The position numbers and the translations under genes are program-made. From Tribonema minus (Eukaryota > Sar > Xanthophyceae > Tribonematales > Tribonemataceae), in the NCBI GenBank assembly GCA_017506865.1, contig JAFCMP010000124.1, positions 1-64,000 on the forward strand: DNA of 64,000 nucleotides, written 5' to 3'. The notes under the pieces were generated by a model. The model saw only the letters and a program-made list of their open reading frames with translations. It did no database searches and was not told the DNA's origin. Numbering within the stretch: the stretch's first letter is position 1; every line of letters starts with the position of its first letter. Shown here in pieces: positions 44,508 to 56,100 of the stretch.

Positions 44508-47500
44508 CTTGCAACTTTTTTTCTTGCTGTACGTCATACGCTGGCTGTTCTGCCGCTACTTTGTGCAAATTACACCGGGAAGCATGCCATAATTGAGGAG
44601 CATGCCATCAGTGCCTTTCTACGTGTCCTCCTGGACCAGAAAACTGACTTGGACGAGCCACAAGTGCTGCAGATGCCAGCAGACGTCACTGTGCCCGCCT
44701 TCCAGGCTAGTGGAACGGCAGGCTTATCCGGCATTCTGATCAGGGAGTGCTGGCCCGCTTTTCGCGACTGCATTCTACGGGACAAGTGCGCCAACGTCGG
44801 TAAGCTGCTGTGGTCTTCTTCAAGCATGCCTGTTTTCTTTAAGAGGGTAAAATGTGCTGTGTATGTCGGTTTAAACCACCATTGAATTATGCAAGTTGTT
44901 AGAATATGAGATGGTCCAATACTTAGTGCATCCCCTAGGGGTAGGGCACGGTCCAGTTCTAAGGGTTTCTCCAGCAAGTTCTAGCAAGTTCTTGAAGGTT
45001 CTGGTGCCCCTACGGAACGGAAGGTTTCCGCTGGCCCTTGTTTTGTGTCAGCGATAATATCACTTCTTCTTCTTCTCCCAGCTCGAGGCGCCTGCGGGCG
45101 GCCTGCGGCCAGGGCATGGCTGCTCTCCTCTCTGATACTCTCTGCGCACCCCCGGTTTTCCAATAAGTGTATGGCATTCAGATTATGTTTGCCGTTGGTG
45201 AAGTCAAATTGTGAAGGCCATGTGTGGAATCGAAAGGAAGTTGCAACGTGCCATAGTTTTTTTGGGCAATGTCTTGGTGTCAATGTCATGTGTGGGATCG
45301 AAAAGTGAAGTTGAACCAGCTTTATGAGCATTACTACGGTCCAGTCTTCAGTGCAGGAATAGAAGGAAAGTTGAGCAGATTTGCAGCAGTTTTGAGGTAC
45401 AGTTGTCTTGCCCATATGCTCTTGGTGCACACTTGCTTTGCTCTTAGCCCTTGTCTGCTGGAACCATGGATGCCTGCCTGTTGCGGCAAATCAACTCTTG
45501 AAGTATGATCATATTCTACCACATCTCAATGACGTAACACACTCCACATGTCGTAGGTATCGCTCACTTGGCGGGTGCAGATGGACAGTGGCTTTTGACT
45601 GTATACATGTACATTCGCATACATCCATGCAGATTTTGTCGGCATAGCTACATTACTCACAGTGTTCCTGCTCCGTCATCTAATGCGACCCGTACTTGCC
45701 ATCGGTGTCTTGCATGCAACCGTCTGCAGTATCTGGAACTCCGGGCGTCGGCAAATCATGGTTCGCCTGGTGGTTCATGGCCTGCCTCTTGCGAGGGACA
45801 GAGGGACGGGCGCCCTTGCCTTTTGTGGTGTACCAGCGCCGGGCAAACCAGTCGTTTCTGTTGGGGCGCGATGGGCGCGTGTTCCGCGGCTCTGCGGGTG
45901 CATTTGCAGGTCAACTCACCCATCTTGGCTCCGATGCATGGTGCGTTGTTGCTAACCCTAACTCCAACCCTAACCCCTGGGTGCTTGGCATATATATGCG
46001 GTTCACTTTCTGGGTACTGTGACTTGAGCGGTTGGTCAACTCACCCAACTTGGCTTCGATGCATGGTTTTTCACTCAATGACTCATTGTGGTTCCTTGCA
46101 CTTCGGCTGCTTGGCATATGAGTGTGGTGCACTTTCTTGATACTATGACTTGAGCGGTTGGTCAACTCACCCAACTTGGCTCCGATGCATGGTGCGTCAT
46201 TCAATAGCTTATTGTGGTTTTCCTTGCACTGTGGCTGCTTGGCATAAATGTGTGGTGCGCTTTCTTGATTCTGTGACTTGGACGGTTGTTGTCGATGTTT
46301 TTTTTGTTCACAGCAGTGACTACCTAGTCAAATGCAAGCTATTTCTACTGCATGGTTTGCAGCTGGTGCAATCTGCCTGTCGCATCCCTTCTGGCAGTGG
46401 CCTGCGCTCATAACTACAGCGCTGCCTGTGCCGTTCTGATGTCGACATATCCATTACTTGCTCCTTGTCACAGGCTAATATTGGATGGGCTGCAGCCAGA
46501 AGACATTATTAGACATCATGTCCTGGTTATCTGTGCCTCAAGGCCCAGCGCCTACAAGGTAGGTTTCGTGAAAGTAGGCAATGCAGCCCCCTGCAATTCT
46601 TTGTGCAGCATTTGTAGCCATGGTATACATACAGATTTTAGGGGGAAGATAGGTGGGCTGATACCAGAGTATGCTTTGATCTCTGATGACGCAAAGCCCT
46701 TGCAACTATTATGCCTCTTAGTAGCTAGAGCAATTCAAGGAGTAAATGAGGTGGGCGAATCAGGAAAGTAACCTGCGATACATCTGACAGCTTCACAGCT
46801 TAGCGGGCGTGGCCAGCTAACTTCATTGTTGTAACTTGCTGTGCCATGATGCGCCTTATGGCATGTGTGAGTACCTGGTGAGACTTGTGCATTTGTATAT
46901 AGCTGCTTCTGTCACCGAAGTGCATGGCTGTCAGTGGCACATGATCACTCAGATGTCAGAGTCTTGAGCATCCAGGTGCTGTTGTGATCTTGTCGTTGAA
47001 GCTTTCAGCGATTGAGCCATCCGTGAACAAAGTTTAACGAAATGTGAAAGGTGTTGTTTGTCGCGCTGAGTAGTGCTGCTGTTGTGAGGACAACTTCTAA
47101 GCCAATCCAGGCTTACTGCCAGCAGACCTGAGCACAGTGGCATAGCAACCTCAATCATGTCTGGCAGCACACAACTTTGGGTTAGGGTCAGGGTTAGGGT
47201 GAATTATGAGTGTTATCAGTCGTGGATATGCTGGCTTTGACACAACACAACATGACTGCAGACTGACATAGCAATTCGGCATCTCGAGCTTCATGCACCG
47301 TACCTGCATTACATGAATCGTCAGCAATGCCAACATGTGCGCTGGCTGCCTGTATGGCAGGACTTTGTGGATGGGGGTGCGCATACACGCTTCATGCCCA
47401 ATGACTTCATGTCCAAATGGCAAATGTAGCAATTCAGCATCTACAGCCTCAGGCACCATACCCCTGCGTTTTCACAACTTGTTGGCAATGCCGACATATG

Positions 47501-48991
47501 CGTTCACTGCCTCCTGTATGGCAGGACTTTTTGGATGGGGGTGCGCACACACGATTCATGCCCAACTGGACTTGGGAGGAGATTCAGCTGTGCTGGCAGG
47601 TCCTCTACCCCCTTGCTGAATACCCAACGATGACAGAGGAGCGCCTGCAAAAGTTGTACGGCTGGTATCGGGGAGTGCCACGCTGTGTGCTCACCATCCC
47701 GAGCCGCGAAGCATGTCTTGAGATGGATGAGCACGCGTTCAATGGTGTCGTGGCACAGGCCCGCAGGAAGCCATCTAAGGTGAGCAGACAAATAATCATT
47801 GCATGATGGTTTGTGCTGCTGGAGCTATGTACAAGTACTGTCGTCTGGCTGAGAGTGCTATGGTTGATGTGGCTTCCATATGGTTCGTCTGCAGGCATCG
47901 CTGATGCGAGGCCGCAAGTATATGGAAACGTGCAACTGGTGTGCGATACCCTCAGTTTTGAGTTGTATTTCATTAGCCTTGTGTCTTGATGCAGGTCTAC
48001 TTTCTTAAATACAGGTACAATGCTGCTGCAATCGTCAATGTTGCTCACCGCACGTTGAGTTTTCCGTGAAACCTCTGCTTTGTCATGGGCTTGTGGCCCT
48101 TATTGTGCAGGTTGAGCTAACATTACATAATTCTTATGCACTTGGTGTTCGTCCTTAATTACACAGGTTCTGACCATGGTGGCGTCCGGTTATATTCCTG
48201 AGCCGTACCACAAGGTGCTGTACAACGAGCCTATCGATGAGCGGTTTGAGCTGGTGCGCCTCATCTTCGCCTGCCGCAAAGTGACTGAGCTCTTGCTAGA
48301 GAATGTCAAGAAAGCCGGCGAGCAAGCCCTGACTCAGGTGTTTGACGATCTACAGAAGTATCCTGGCCAGGCAGCCCTCTGCGGGCAGGTGTTTGAAGTG
48401 CTGATGATAAACGCGCTAGCGGCAGGCTGCGACGTCCCTGTGTCCAGCTCTACAATCGCCACCCACTTAAACAGCGAGAGGGTTAGCTGCGATGAACACA
48501 CCTCTGTGAGGGCCAATGACCTTGCCCTCAAAGGGGGGCGACGCGTACATGTGCAGTATACGATAAGCACATTCGAAGAGGATCTCAAGGACTGCTGGCA
48601 GCGGGAGGGTGTATGGGGGGGTCGCACTCTTCTGGTGCCAGATGGCGCCAACTTCCCGGAGGTCGATGCAATTCTGCTTCCTGCACGTCCGGCTGGTGTG
48701 GCTTCCACTGGCAGTGGGCAAGCATGCGTTGATGAAATTGAGCTTTGTCAGTTCACGGTCAGTAGGAACAACAGGGTGCTCCACCGCACTCAGCTGGGGC
48801 GGGTGCTCGCAGCACTGCCCGCTGCCAGGCAGTACACCCTGTATTATATAGTCCCAGCGGCCGAGCACGGGACATTCAGGTTGAAGAGCATCACGCGAGA
48901 AACCGTCGTTGGCGAGGCACAGTGCCGCTTGGACAGAGTCAAGTTGCGTGTCATCTCCCCAAGCAGGCCTTTTCAGGATTGGGCATTGTAG
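44508..48991 (+). CDS. Crinkler/RHS-like P-loop NTPase with C-terminal PD-(D/E)XK nuclease domain, last 5 exons
   Basis: Exons 44508-44799, 45730-45940, 46474-46558, 47525-47779 and 48167-48991 join in phase to 555 residues plus stop; an N-terminal exon is missing. Exon 2 holds the Walker A motif VSGTPGVGKSWF and FVVYQRR. Exon 3 holds a Walker-B-like WLILDGLQ and the sensor-like ICASRPSAYK. Exon 4 has FMPNWTWEEI and YGWYRGVPRCVL, the lid-region signature of Crinkler (CRN) and trypanosome RHS NTPases. Exon 5 has a nuclease-like pattern: Glu in GQVFEVL, Asp in FPEVDAILLP, and CQFTVSRNN. In oomycetes, relatives are secreted host-acting effectors; in free-living eukaryotes their role is unknown and may be intracellular conflict with mobile DNA. 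No signal peptide is visible because the 5' end is unresolved. Introns 2 and 4 contain tandem copies of the neighbouring exon edge. Confidence 0.78.
45908..46270. repeat. Three tandem units containing the 3' edge and donor of the NTPase exon
   Basis: GGTCAACTCACCCA...TTGGCTCCGATGCATGGT occurs at 45908-45946 (the true exon end), 46032-46069 and 46158-46197. In each case it is followed by CACTTCGG/CACTGTGG, GGCTGCTTGGCATA and TTTCTTGAT. The period is about 124 bp. The third copy keeps an intact donor (GCATG|GTGCGT). Confidence 0.9.
47277..47572. repeat. Two tandem units containing the acceptor and 5' edge of NTPase exon 4
   Basis: CTGTATGGCAG|GACTTT(T/G)TGGATGGGGG(T)GCGCA continues into CACG..TTCATGCCCAA at 47350-47401 and again at the true exon start, 47514-47565. 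The offset is about 164 bp, and the similarity extends back through GCATCT..AG..TCA.GCACC. The upstream copy has its own AG acceptor and reads DFVDGGAHTRFMPN before running into a stop. Confidence 0.88.
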
Positions 48992-50161
48992 ACTGCAGCA
49001 GCCCACCGTGCCAACACATGCGGTGTGCAGTGGTACATTGCTCGCTTGGGTGCAGCTTGCATTGTAGGCAGCAGGCGTCGAACAGGGTGAGAAGACTGGC
49101 ACAAGGTTTGCGCGCACCCACACCAATGGTGTTACGGATTGATCACGACTTCAGTTCTCAACAAGCCATATAGTGCTCTCTGTTCATCGATGGTGCTTCA
49201 TCAAATTGCCCCAGCTGTGTACATGTGTCTTTGTATTGCTGCCCATGTCGTGCTACTGTGTTTGAGCATGAAGCTCATGACATGCCTACATATGTGCGAC
49301 AAGCCATGTGCTCATGAGGTTGCTTTGAGGTTTTCTTCAGCTTCAGCTTCAACAACAGGTAACAAGGGGTAAGCTGGTATGCGCTCTTGCCCCCGCCAGC
49401 ATTCTCTTGTCGACTCCTGATGCATCATTGCGTTTCTCGCCCGGTACTGCAACATCTGACCATGCTGCCTCTATCTTGTGTTGCTGTGTGTGAATGATAG
49501 CAGCTCAGCAATGTCGCATGAACAAGCAAACATGCTGCATACATCATGGGAATTGCGCTCTCAAGTGGAAGCAGTGACCTGCACGGCATCGAAAGATTTC
49601 TTTATGACAGGGTGCTCTACTCGTGCCTTAACGTTGCTTGCGCTACTTAGTACACAGACGTGGAAACGTGCAGGAGAGCATTGCAATTGACCTGGCAAGG
49701 CTATAACCTGCCAGTGGTGGTTGATTGCGATCAAGCCATAAGTCTACAGTGTTTGTGTCGCCTTGGCAATGTCAAGGCAAAAGAAGTAGGATGCTTACTA
49801 ATAGATGCCTTAGCCAGGGTAAGCACGCTTGCTTTTCCTCAAAACCAGTGCAATGTCGCGCATGCGCTCCTCGTTCAAGAGAAATGCATGGTGAACATAA
49901 CAAACACACCGAGCCCTGATGTTTATTACTTCGAAGTATGAGCTCAAACTCTGCAATCATGGCATGAACACGGCCACTGCTCCACTGCAATGCCAGGCTC
50001 ACAGAGCATTGACGGCCAAAGAAACCGGTAGCAGCAGGCAGTCATACAACCTTGAGTGCAGGAACGGGGCAAGACAGCTTCACCATATGACTAAATAAAA
50101 GATGTATTCTACACTGTGGTAGCGGTCAGAGGCCGTGTGTTTGTGTGAGGAGCCTACTGTT
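48992..50161. other. Convergent intergenic region
   Basis: This 1.2 kb lies between the stop codons of the NTPase/nuclease gene (+) and the aminotransferase (-), so it must contain both 3' UTRs. No clear polyadenylation signal or third gene is visible to me. Confidence 0.45.
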
Positions 50162-53100
50162 CTATTTCGAGTTTTCCACGTGCAATTTGTGCAGTGCTGC
50201 GGCTGCGCCTTCAATGGTGCTGTCCTCTTTGCAGAAAGCAAACCGTGCCAGGTTGGCAGCCAGATGCTTGTGCTCGGGCTGCAGGCACACAACAGAATAC
50301 AGGCAGTGTAGCAAGTCACTGTAGTGCGGACCACCTTGTATTCAAATACCATGGTGCTTCAACAGTGAATTGAATTCTTCGGTGCACGCCATACATCATC
50401 ATGCTCGCGTGAGGCTTGAACCTTGAAGGCAAACTGGAGACGGTTGACCCAAGGCGTTGCGAGATGACATGTCAGGTGCCACTGTCAGTAGAGCTGGCAG
50501 ATACTCCACTTCAACTTGAAGTGAGCCCTCCGCGCATGATTTGCCTGTAGCCATGACAGCCATGGTTGACATATACAGCCTACGCCGTATGACCGTATAT
50601 ACCGTATGAGCGTACGTATGAGTCCCGCCAGAGCGAATATACGGACCGGTGCAGGCAAGCAGCTCGCGAGGGGGCAGCGCAGCCGGGATACAGAGCACAT
50701 ATGGTTGTACAATGCCTGCATTGAGCAATCATATACGACATGAAGCGCAGCTCATGCTCGACAAACGAAACCATCGCTCGGCAACCGCACACAGCCCTCT
50801 CACGGCGGCAAATGCTGCGGCAAATAAGGGGAAGTTCAACATGAAGTCAAATGTGAAGTTAAAGTTGAAGTTAGCGACAACCGTATATTGCGAACGTATG
50901 AGGTTCTCAGGGCGGTATACGTATATGACGAACGTATGACATAGAATCGACCGTATATGTCAACCCTGATAACAGCGTGCTTTGAAGTGGATTGGGATGT
51001 GACCGTGGAATGCTCTGGCAAAAGCAGTAGAATGTACTGGGCGCATTGCACAATCAGACTCATGAATTGCAAGTCTCTACCACAATGTCCGGCCACCTAC
51101 AGTGACAAATCTGCAAAGCACTTGCTACCAGCAGCGGTTGGTGCCACTTCAGATCAAATTTCCTAGTCACACTTGCCTTGTAAAATGTGCTGGGAGGGAT
51201 TGCGCACACGCCCTTCTCAATAGTCAGCCACCGGCACAGGGCCCAGTCGCGTGTCATGATAGGGCATGCTGGGGTTGTTTGTTGCATGTATTGCTCTGCG
51301 ATAGTGCCGTCAAAGCCCAGCACGCCGCTCGTGTCTGCCACCACAAATATGCCTGCGACAACAGAACAGGCAGGGTCAGCATGTGGGTTGGGGTTGAGCC
51401 AGGATTAGGGCAGGGCCGCTGTGTGGTGAGGTTAGGGTTAGAGTTGGGGTAGGGCTGGGGTTAGGGCAGAGCCGCGGCACAGTGAGCTGCTGCTGAGGCA
51501 GGAGTGGACAGTAGTAGTAAACAGCACAGTTTACTAGTACCTTGCCAAGAGTTGCCTGACGTTGCATAATATCATGATAGTTAGGGTTGGGGTGAGGGTT
51601 GAGGTTACGATTTTACCTTGCTGCATTCTGTGCAATGGAGCGCTCCAAGTGTGTACGCAACACTTAGGGGTTAGGGTTAGCGTTTGGTGAAACTCTAGAC
51701 TCCAGTGCGAACATAATGTCAGTCAAAAAAAGAGTTTGAACTTCGCACTCAAGACTGGATATCTTGCTTGCTGATGGCGGCAATTATAATCGGCCGATGG
51801 ACTGATGCACAATACGTGCAGTAGGAAACCCTTAGCTGAATCAGGTTCGATTGCAAGAAAAATGATCTGCTTGTGAACTGCAAGCGTACTGGTCATGAAC
51901 TGCAAAAGTGTTCGGTACTTCTGAGCATGGAGTTGTGACCATGCCTGTCAAGTACCCTGTAATGAAAACTACAACTTGCTGACAGCTTCAAAGAACGGCT
52001 GTGACCGTCAGTCAGACGAGTGGGAGGATGAAGCTCAGGTGTGTGAAATGCAATTGTTCTGTACTCCAAGCATGAAGTCGTGATGACGCCTGCAAAATAC
52101 CGTGTAATGTACATCAACTTGACGGCAGCTTCAAAACACAACTGTCACCGCCAGATCAGACAAGCGCAAAGATGCAGTTGAGCACTGCAGCAGTGAGCAG
52201 CAAGTCCGCCTACTGTGCGACCTTGTCCCACATCAGCTACAATCACTTACAATAGTGATCTGTGCTGATGGCAATGCTCTAGAGAAGTAACAATCAGAAC
52301 CCACCTCCTTCTGGCACAATGGGCACTATGTTGGCATCCCTCAGTGCCACCACGAGTCGGTCCCTCTTACGCTGGTATCGATCCACTAGGTAGGCATAGT
52401 AGCTGGCATGGCCTTCAAATGGTTCCTCCGCCTGCGTACACACAGCAGGGCAGGCAGAGAAGACAAGTGTGAGGCACCTGAACAAACTTCAACCTTACCA
52501 AAATTCAACCTGTCATCGCATCAGTGACTCCCCAGGCTTGACGTTTGTATGTCAGACATATTAAAGGTTAGGATAAGCCCATGACCCAAAACCATGGCTG
52601 TACCCTCACCGAAACCCAGAGATATGATTGTGCGATTCGGTGGTCTCACCCATAGTGAACCACTCTGAACTTCCAGTCTATGACTTGGTCACTGCCTTCA
52701 AATCTCCGTACCACACAGTTGACATTTCACCGGGAGCACCCTCAAGCACCTAGTGGGACAGTTGAGGGTTTGCCCTAAATGAGCCTAAGCGCAACACGCT
52801 GTCCCGCGATGTCCCGCGAAGCGAGCCTTCCACAGGTGACAAGCAGAAAGCGCGGAGAAGTGCCTGTGCTGAGCAGCGTAGCGACAGGGCTGCAACCAGG
52901 CACTGTTGACTATTTGCTGAGCGCTACGACCCTGAGACTGACCCTTATATCCTGGTCCTTGAGGGCCTAAGCTCGGATCTCAACCCTCATAAACCCTGCC
53001 AGAGACACTGACCCTGATATTGACCCTAACCTTGGCTTGTCAACACAACACAGCATTGGGAAACGGCATTAACGTAGCGGGGCTATGTCTCACCTGCTTC

Positions 53101-56100
53101 AAGACCTCCGCCACAGCTTGCTGCAGCACGGTGGGCACGCAGTACTGCACCCACTGATTCACGTTCATGACCTGTAGCACCAGGGCCTCGGGCCCAATCA
53201 CCCACCCCACCTTCCAGCCCGTGGTGCTGAAGGTCTTGCCAGCGCTGCTTACCGTCAATGTGCGGTCCTGCAGTGGTGGCAGCGACCAGGGTTGCGAAAA
53301 GCAGCAAGGCTCAGGAATTGAAAACTGTGGCAGTGCTCACAACAGAGGGTTAAGCTGTCAGTGTGCGGTCCTGTGACGGAAGCAGTGGCAACGCTTACCT
53401 GTATTGAAGCGTAAAGCTGCAAGTAGTGAGAGTGCCGTCAATGTGCGGTCCTGCAGCAGCGTCAGGGTTAGCATTAGGGTTAACTAACCCTAACTACACT
53501 GCACAAAGTGACCTGATGCTGACAGAACAGCAGCCCAGCTAGAGAGCCTTGACACTGGTGCTTAGCACTGACAACAGCGACAGCGCTCACGCTTGGCGAC
53601 AGCGATGGTGTGAGGTACGCTTGGCGACAGCGATGGTGTGAGGTGCTCAGCATTGAAAACGGTGCTCACAGTGGACAGCAGCAATGCGCTCAGCATCGTG
53701 GACAGTGAAAGCGTTCAGCATGAGAACAGTGACAGTCCTCACAAGATTGCCTGCGCTGCTCACTCTCGGCATGCAGTTCTGCGAACATGAGTGCGCAAAG
53801 GCGAGAAGCAGGCATCATGACGGTCGCCAACTGGCACCATGTGACAGAGTATGCCTTAAAACATAATATTACAGGTTTGTTTCTTTTGCTGGCGCTCAAG
53901 CTTGACACTGTAGGTGATGCCGATCTCGCATGCGCTGGTACACCTGACAACATGGTACGTTCATTTTCCTGCTGCTGGCGCTCAAGCTTGAGGCTGTAGG
54001 CAGACATGCGCTCTTCGCTCTGAGCGAACCATGGTCAAGCATTGCAAGCATCTGTTCTGACGGACTGCTCAACTAACCTAACCCTCACGCTAACCCTAAG
54101 CACTGAAAAGCACCGTGACATGCTCTCAGATTCAATTCAAATCGTCACCGTAACCCTAACCCTCACTTCAACTGTAGACCTAACCCTACCGCTGGTCACT
54201 CACCCACATGCCATCCAGGCTGGCAGCGTAAACGTGCTTGTTGCCGTCAAATATGATGCGCTCGTAAACCTGTCACACCATGCACGATACAAACAAAACG
54301 TCACTGCAACTACCAAGCATCACATCTGCGATCATGCAGCAAGATGAGGAATGAAGGTGTGCAGCAATCTAGGGCAGTTCAACTTGAAGTTGCAAGCTGC
54401 AACACGCACATGATCTCAAAGTTCAACTACCCGTTCATTTTGCCTTTTAACCTGCGTCACAATGAACTTCAACAGACATAACTAGAGTGAGTTCAACACT
54501 GATGCAAGAGGATAGGTATAGGTTTCACAGCAGAGCGTCGCCGTGGTACTGTTGACGTCTAGCCAGACAGCTGTGTTCGCTTTTCCTCCCCAAGCAGTAA
54601 TGTATTTGCTACCTAACCTCAAGCTCAATGCCCCAATGCTGCGAGTGCACTCAATGTCCATAGGGTGTCGGAGGTTTATCATCAGGGCAGAACACCGCTA
54701 CCGTGTCATACACAATAGTTCTATGTGGCAATGTGAGTCTACTGTGCAAATCGGTTCGAAAAGTGCGCCTTGTCACAGTGGCAGCCTACGTAACTGCTTG
54801 GTGGGGACTCAAGTCATCTCATACATTGTGCATCACCCTCGCAAAGCTATTCTGATCGGAAGCACACAGTGTGTGTAGAGTCACACGGTGTGCAACACAT
54901 AGCAGCACACTGCAATTTCACGCACACTAGCAAGGTTGGCAGAAGGCCTTGCCTCATCAGCGTGCATAAAGCTTCAGCTGTTTGTCAGTGATGAGTAAAA
55001 CCTTAATGTGATTTGTGACGACTAAGCACAACCGAAACGGTCTGTCCCAGTGCTACGGCTCACACCGGCGGCAGTTCATGAGTGCCAATAGGTTTAGGGT
55101 TAGGGTTAGGGTTAGCGCCATCTCTGCACCGATCGCGCGTAGCGCGATAAAATGTTTGACAAGTACGCGTACGAGTATTCCAAAACTTGTAGCTGTGGCT
55201 ACCCGTACAAGTTTAACTGGTGAGCTGTGCCAACCGGTACCCGTTAACTTGCTGCACCGGTTATTACTGGTTCAACAAGTTTTCACCAGCTGCACCAGTT
55301 ATTTAGAAGGCCTGCCAGTATTCATGTCATGCAAACTTCATAGTATGAACATGTACCCACTCAAAACTGGCATGGGTGTGAAGGCTGCAAGAGGTAGGCA
55401 CGCATTTGCACGCGAATGTCACAAAAGTGTAATTTGCATGATATGCATGGCGTGCGGCACACACGTAACAGCAGCAGCATGCCGGCACAGCTTGTCCTCT
55501 ACAAACAACTCACGAAGTGAACGCATCAAGCTGAAAGCCGCGTGCTGTGCAGCACTGCTTGTTGTCGGCACCTGTGTTCTGCAGGCAGCCGAGCGTGCTT
55601 GCGTCGCTACACATACTTCCACAAACTCTAACCTTACCCTGCTCAAAGCTAGAAGGCCTTTTCGAGCTGCTCAACAGTAAGGGAGTGGCAAACATCTCTC
55701 GCCTCGACCGATCATTACCGTGATGTTTCCTCCGCAAAACTATCGAGCACCGACAGAATAAACCGGAACGGGCATTTAACTTGTACCGCAAGTTATCAGC
55801 TGCGGGACCGATGGGTGTTTACGCGTTGCCTCCCACGGCGAGTTACACATACCGGTTAACGCGTGCGGCGCAGCGGGCCACCGGTTACGGGTTAGAACCG
55901 GTACAAAAACTTGTACTCGGTACCGGTGCAACAAGTTAACGCGCCATCTCTGCAATAGACACTTCAATATGCAGCATAATGATCTTGCACTGTGGAGCGG
56001 CAGGCAGGCGCCTTGACGGCACAGTCCACGAAACCGAAACAGCAAGGAAACTAACATAGATCTCCGACCACATCGCCATGTCAAATGTGCGCAAGCGCAC

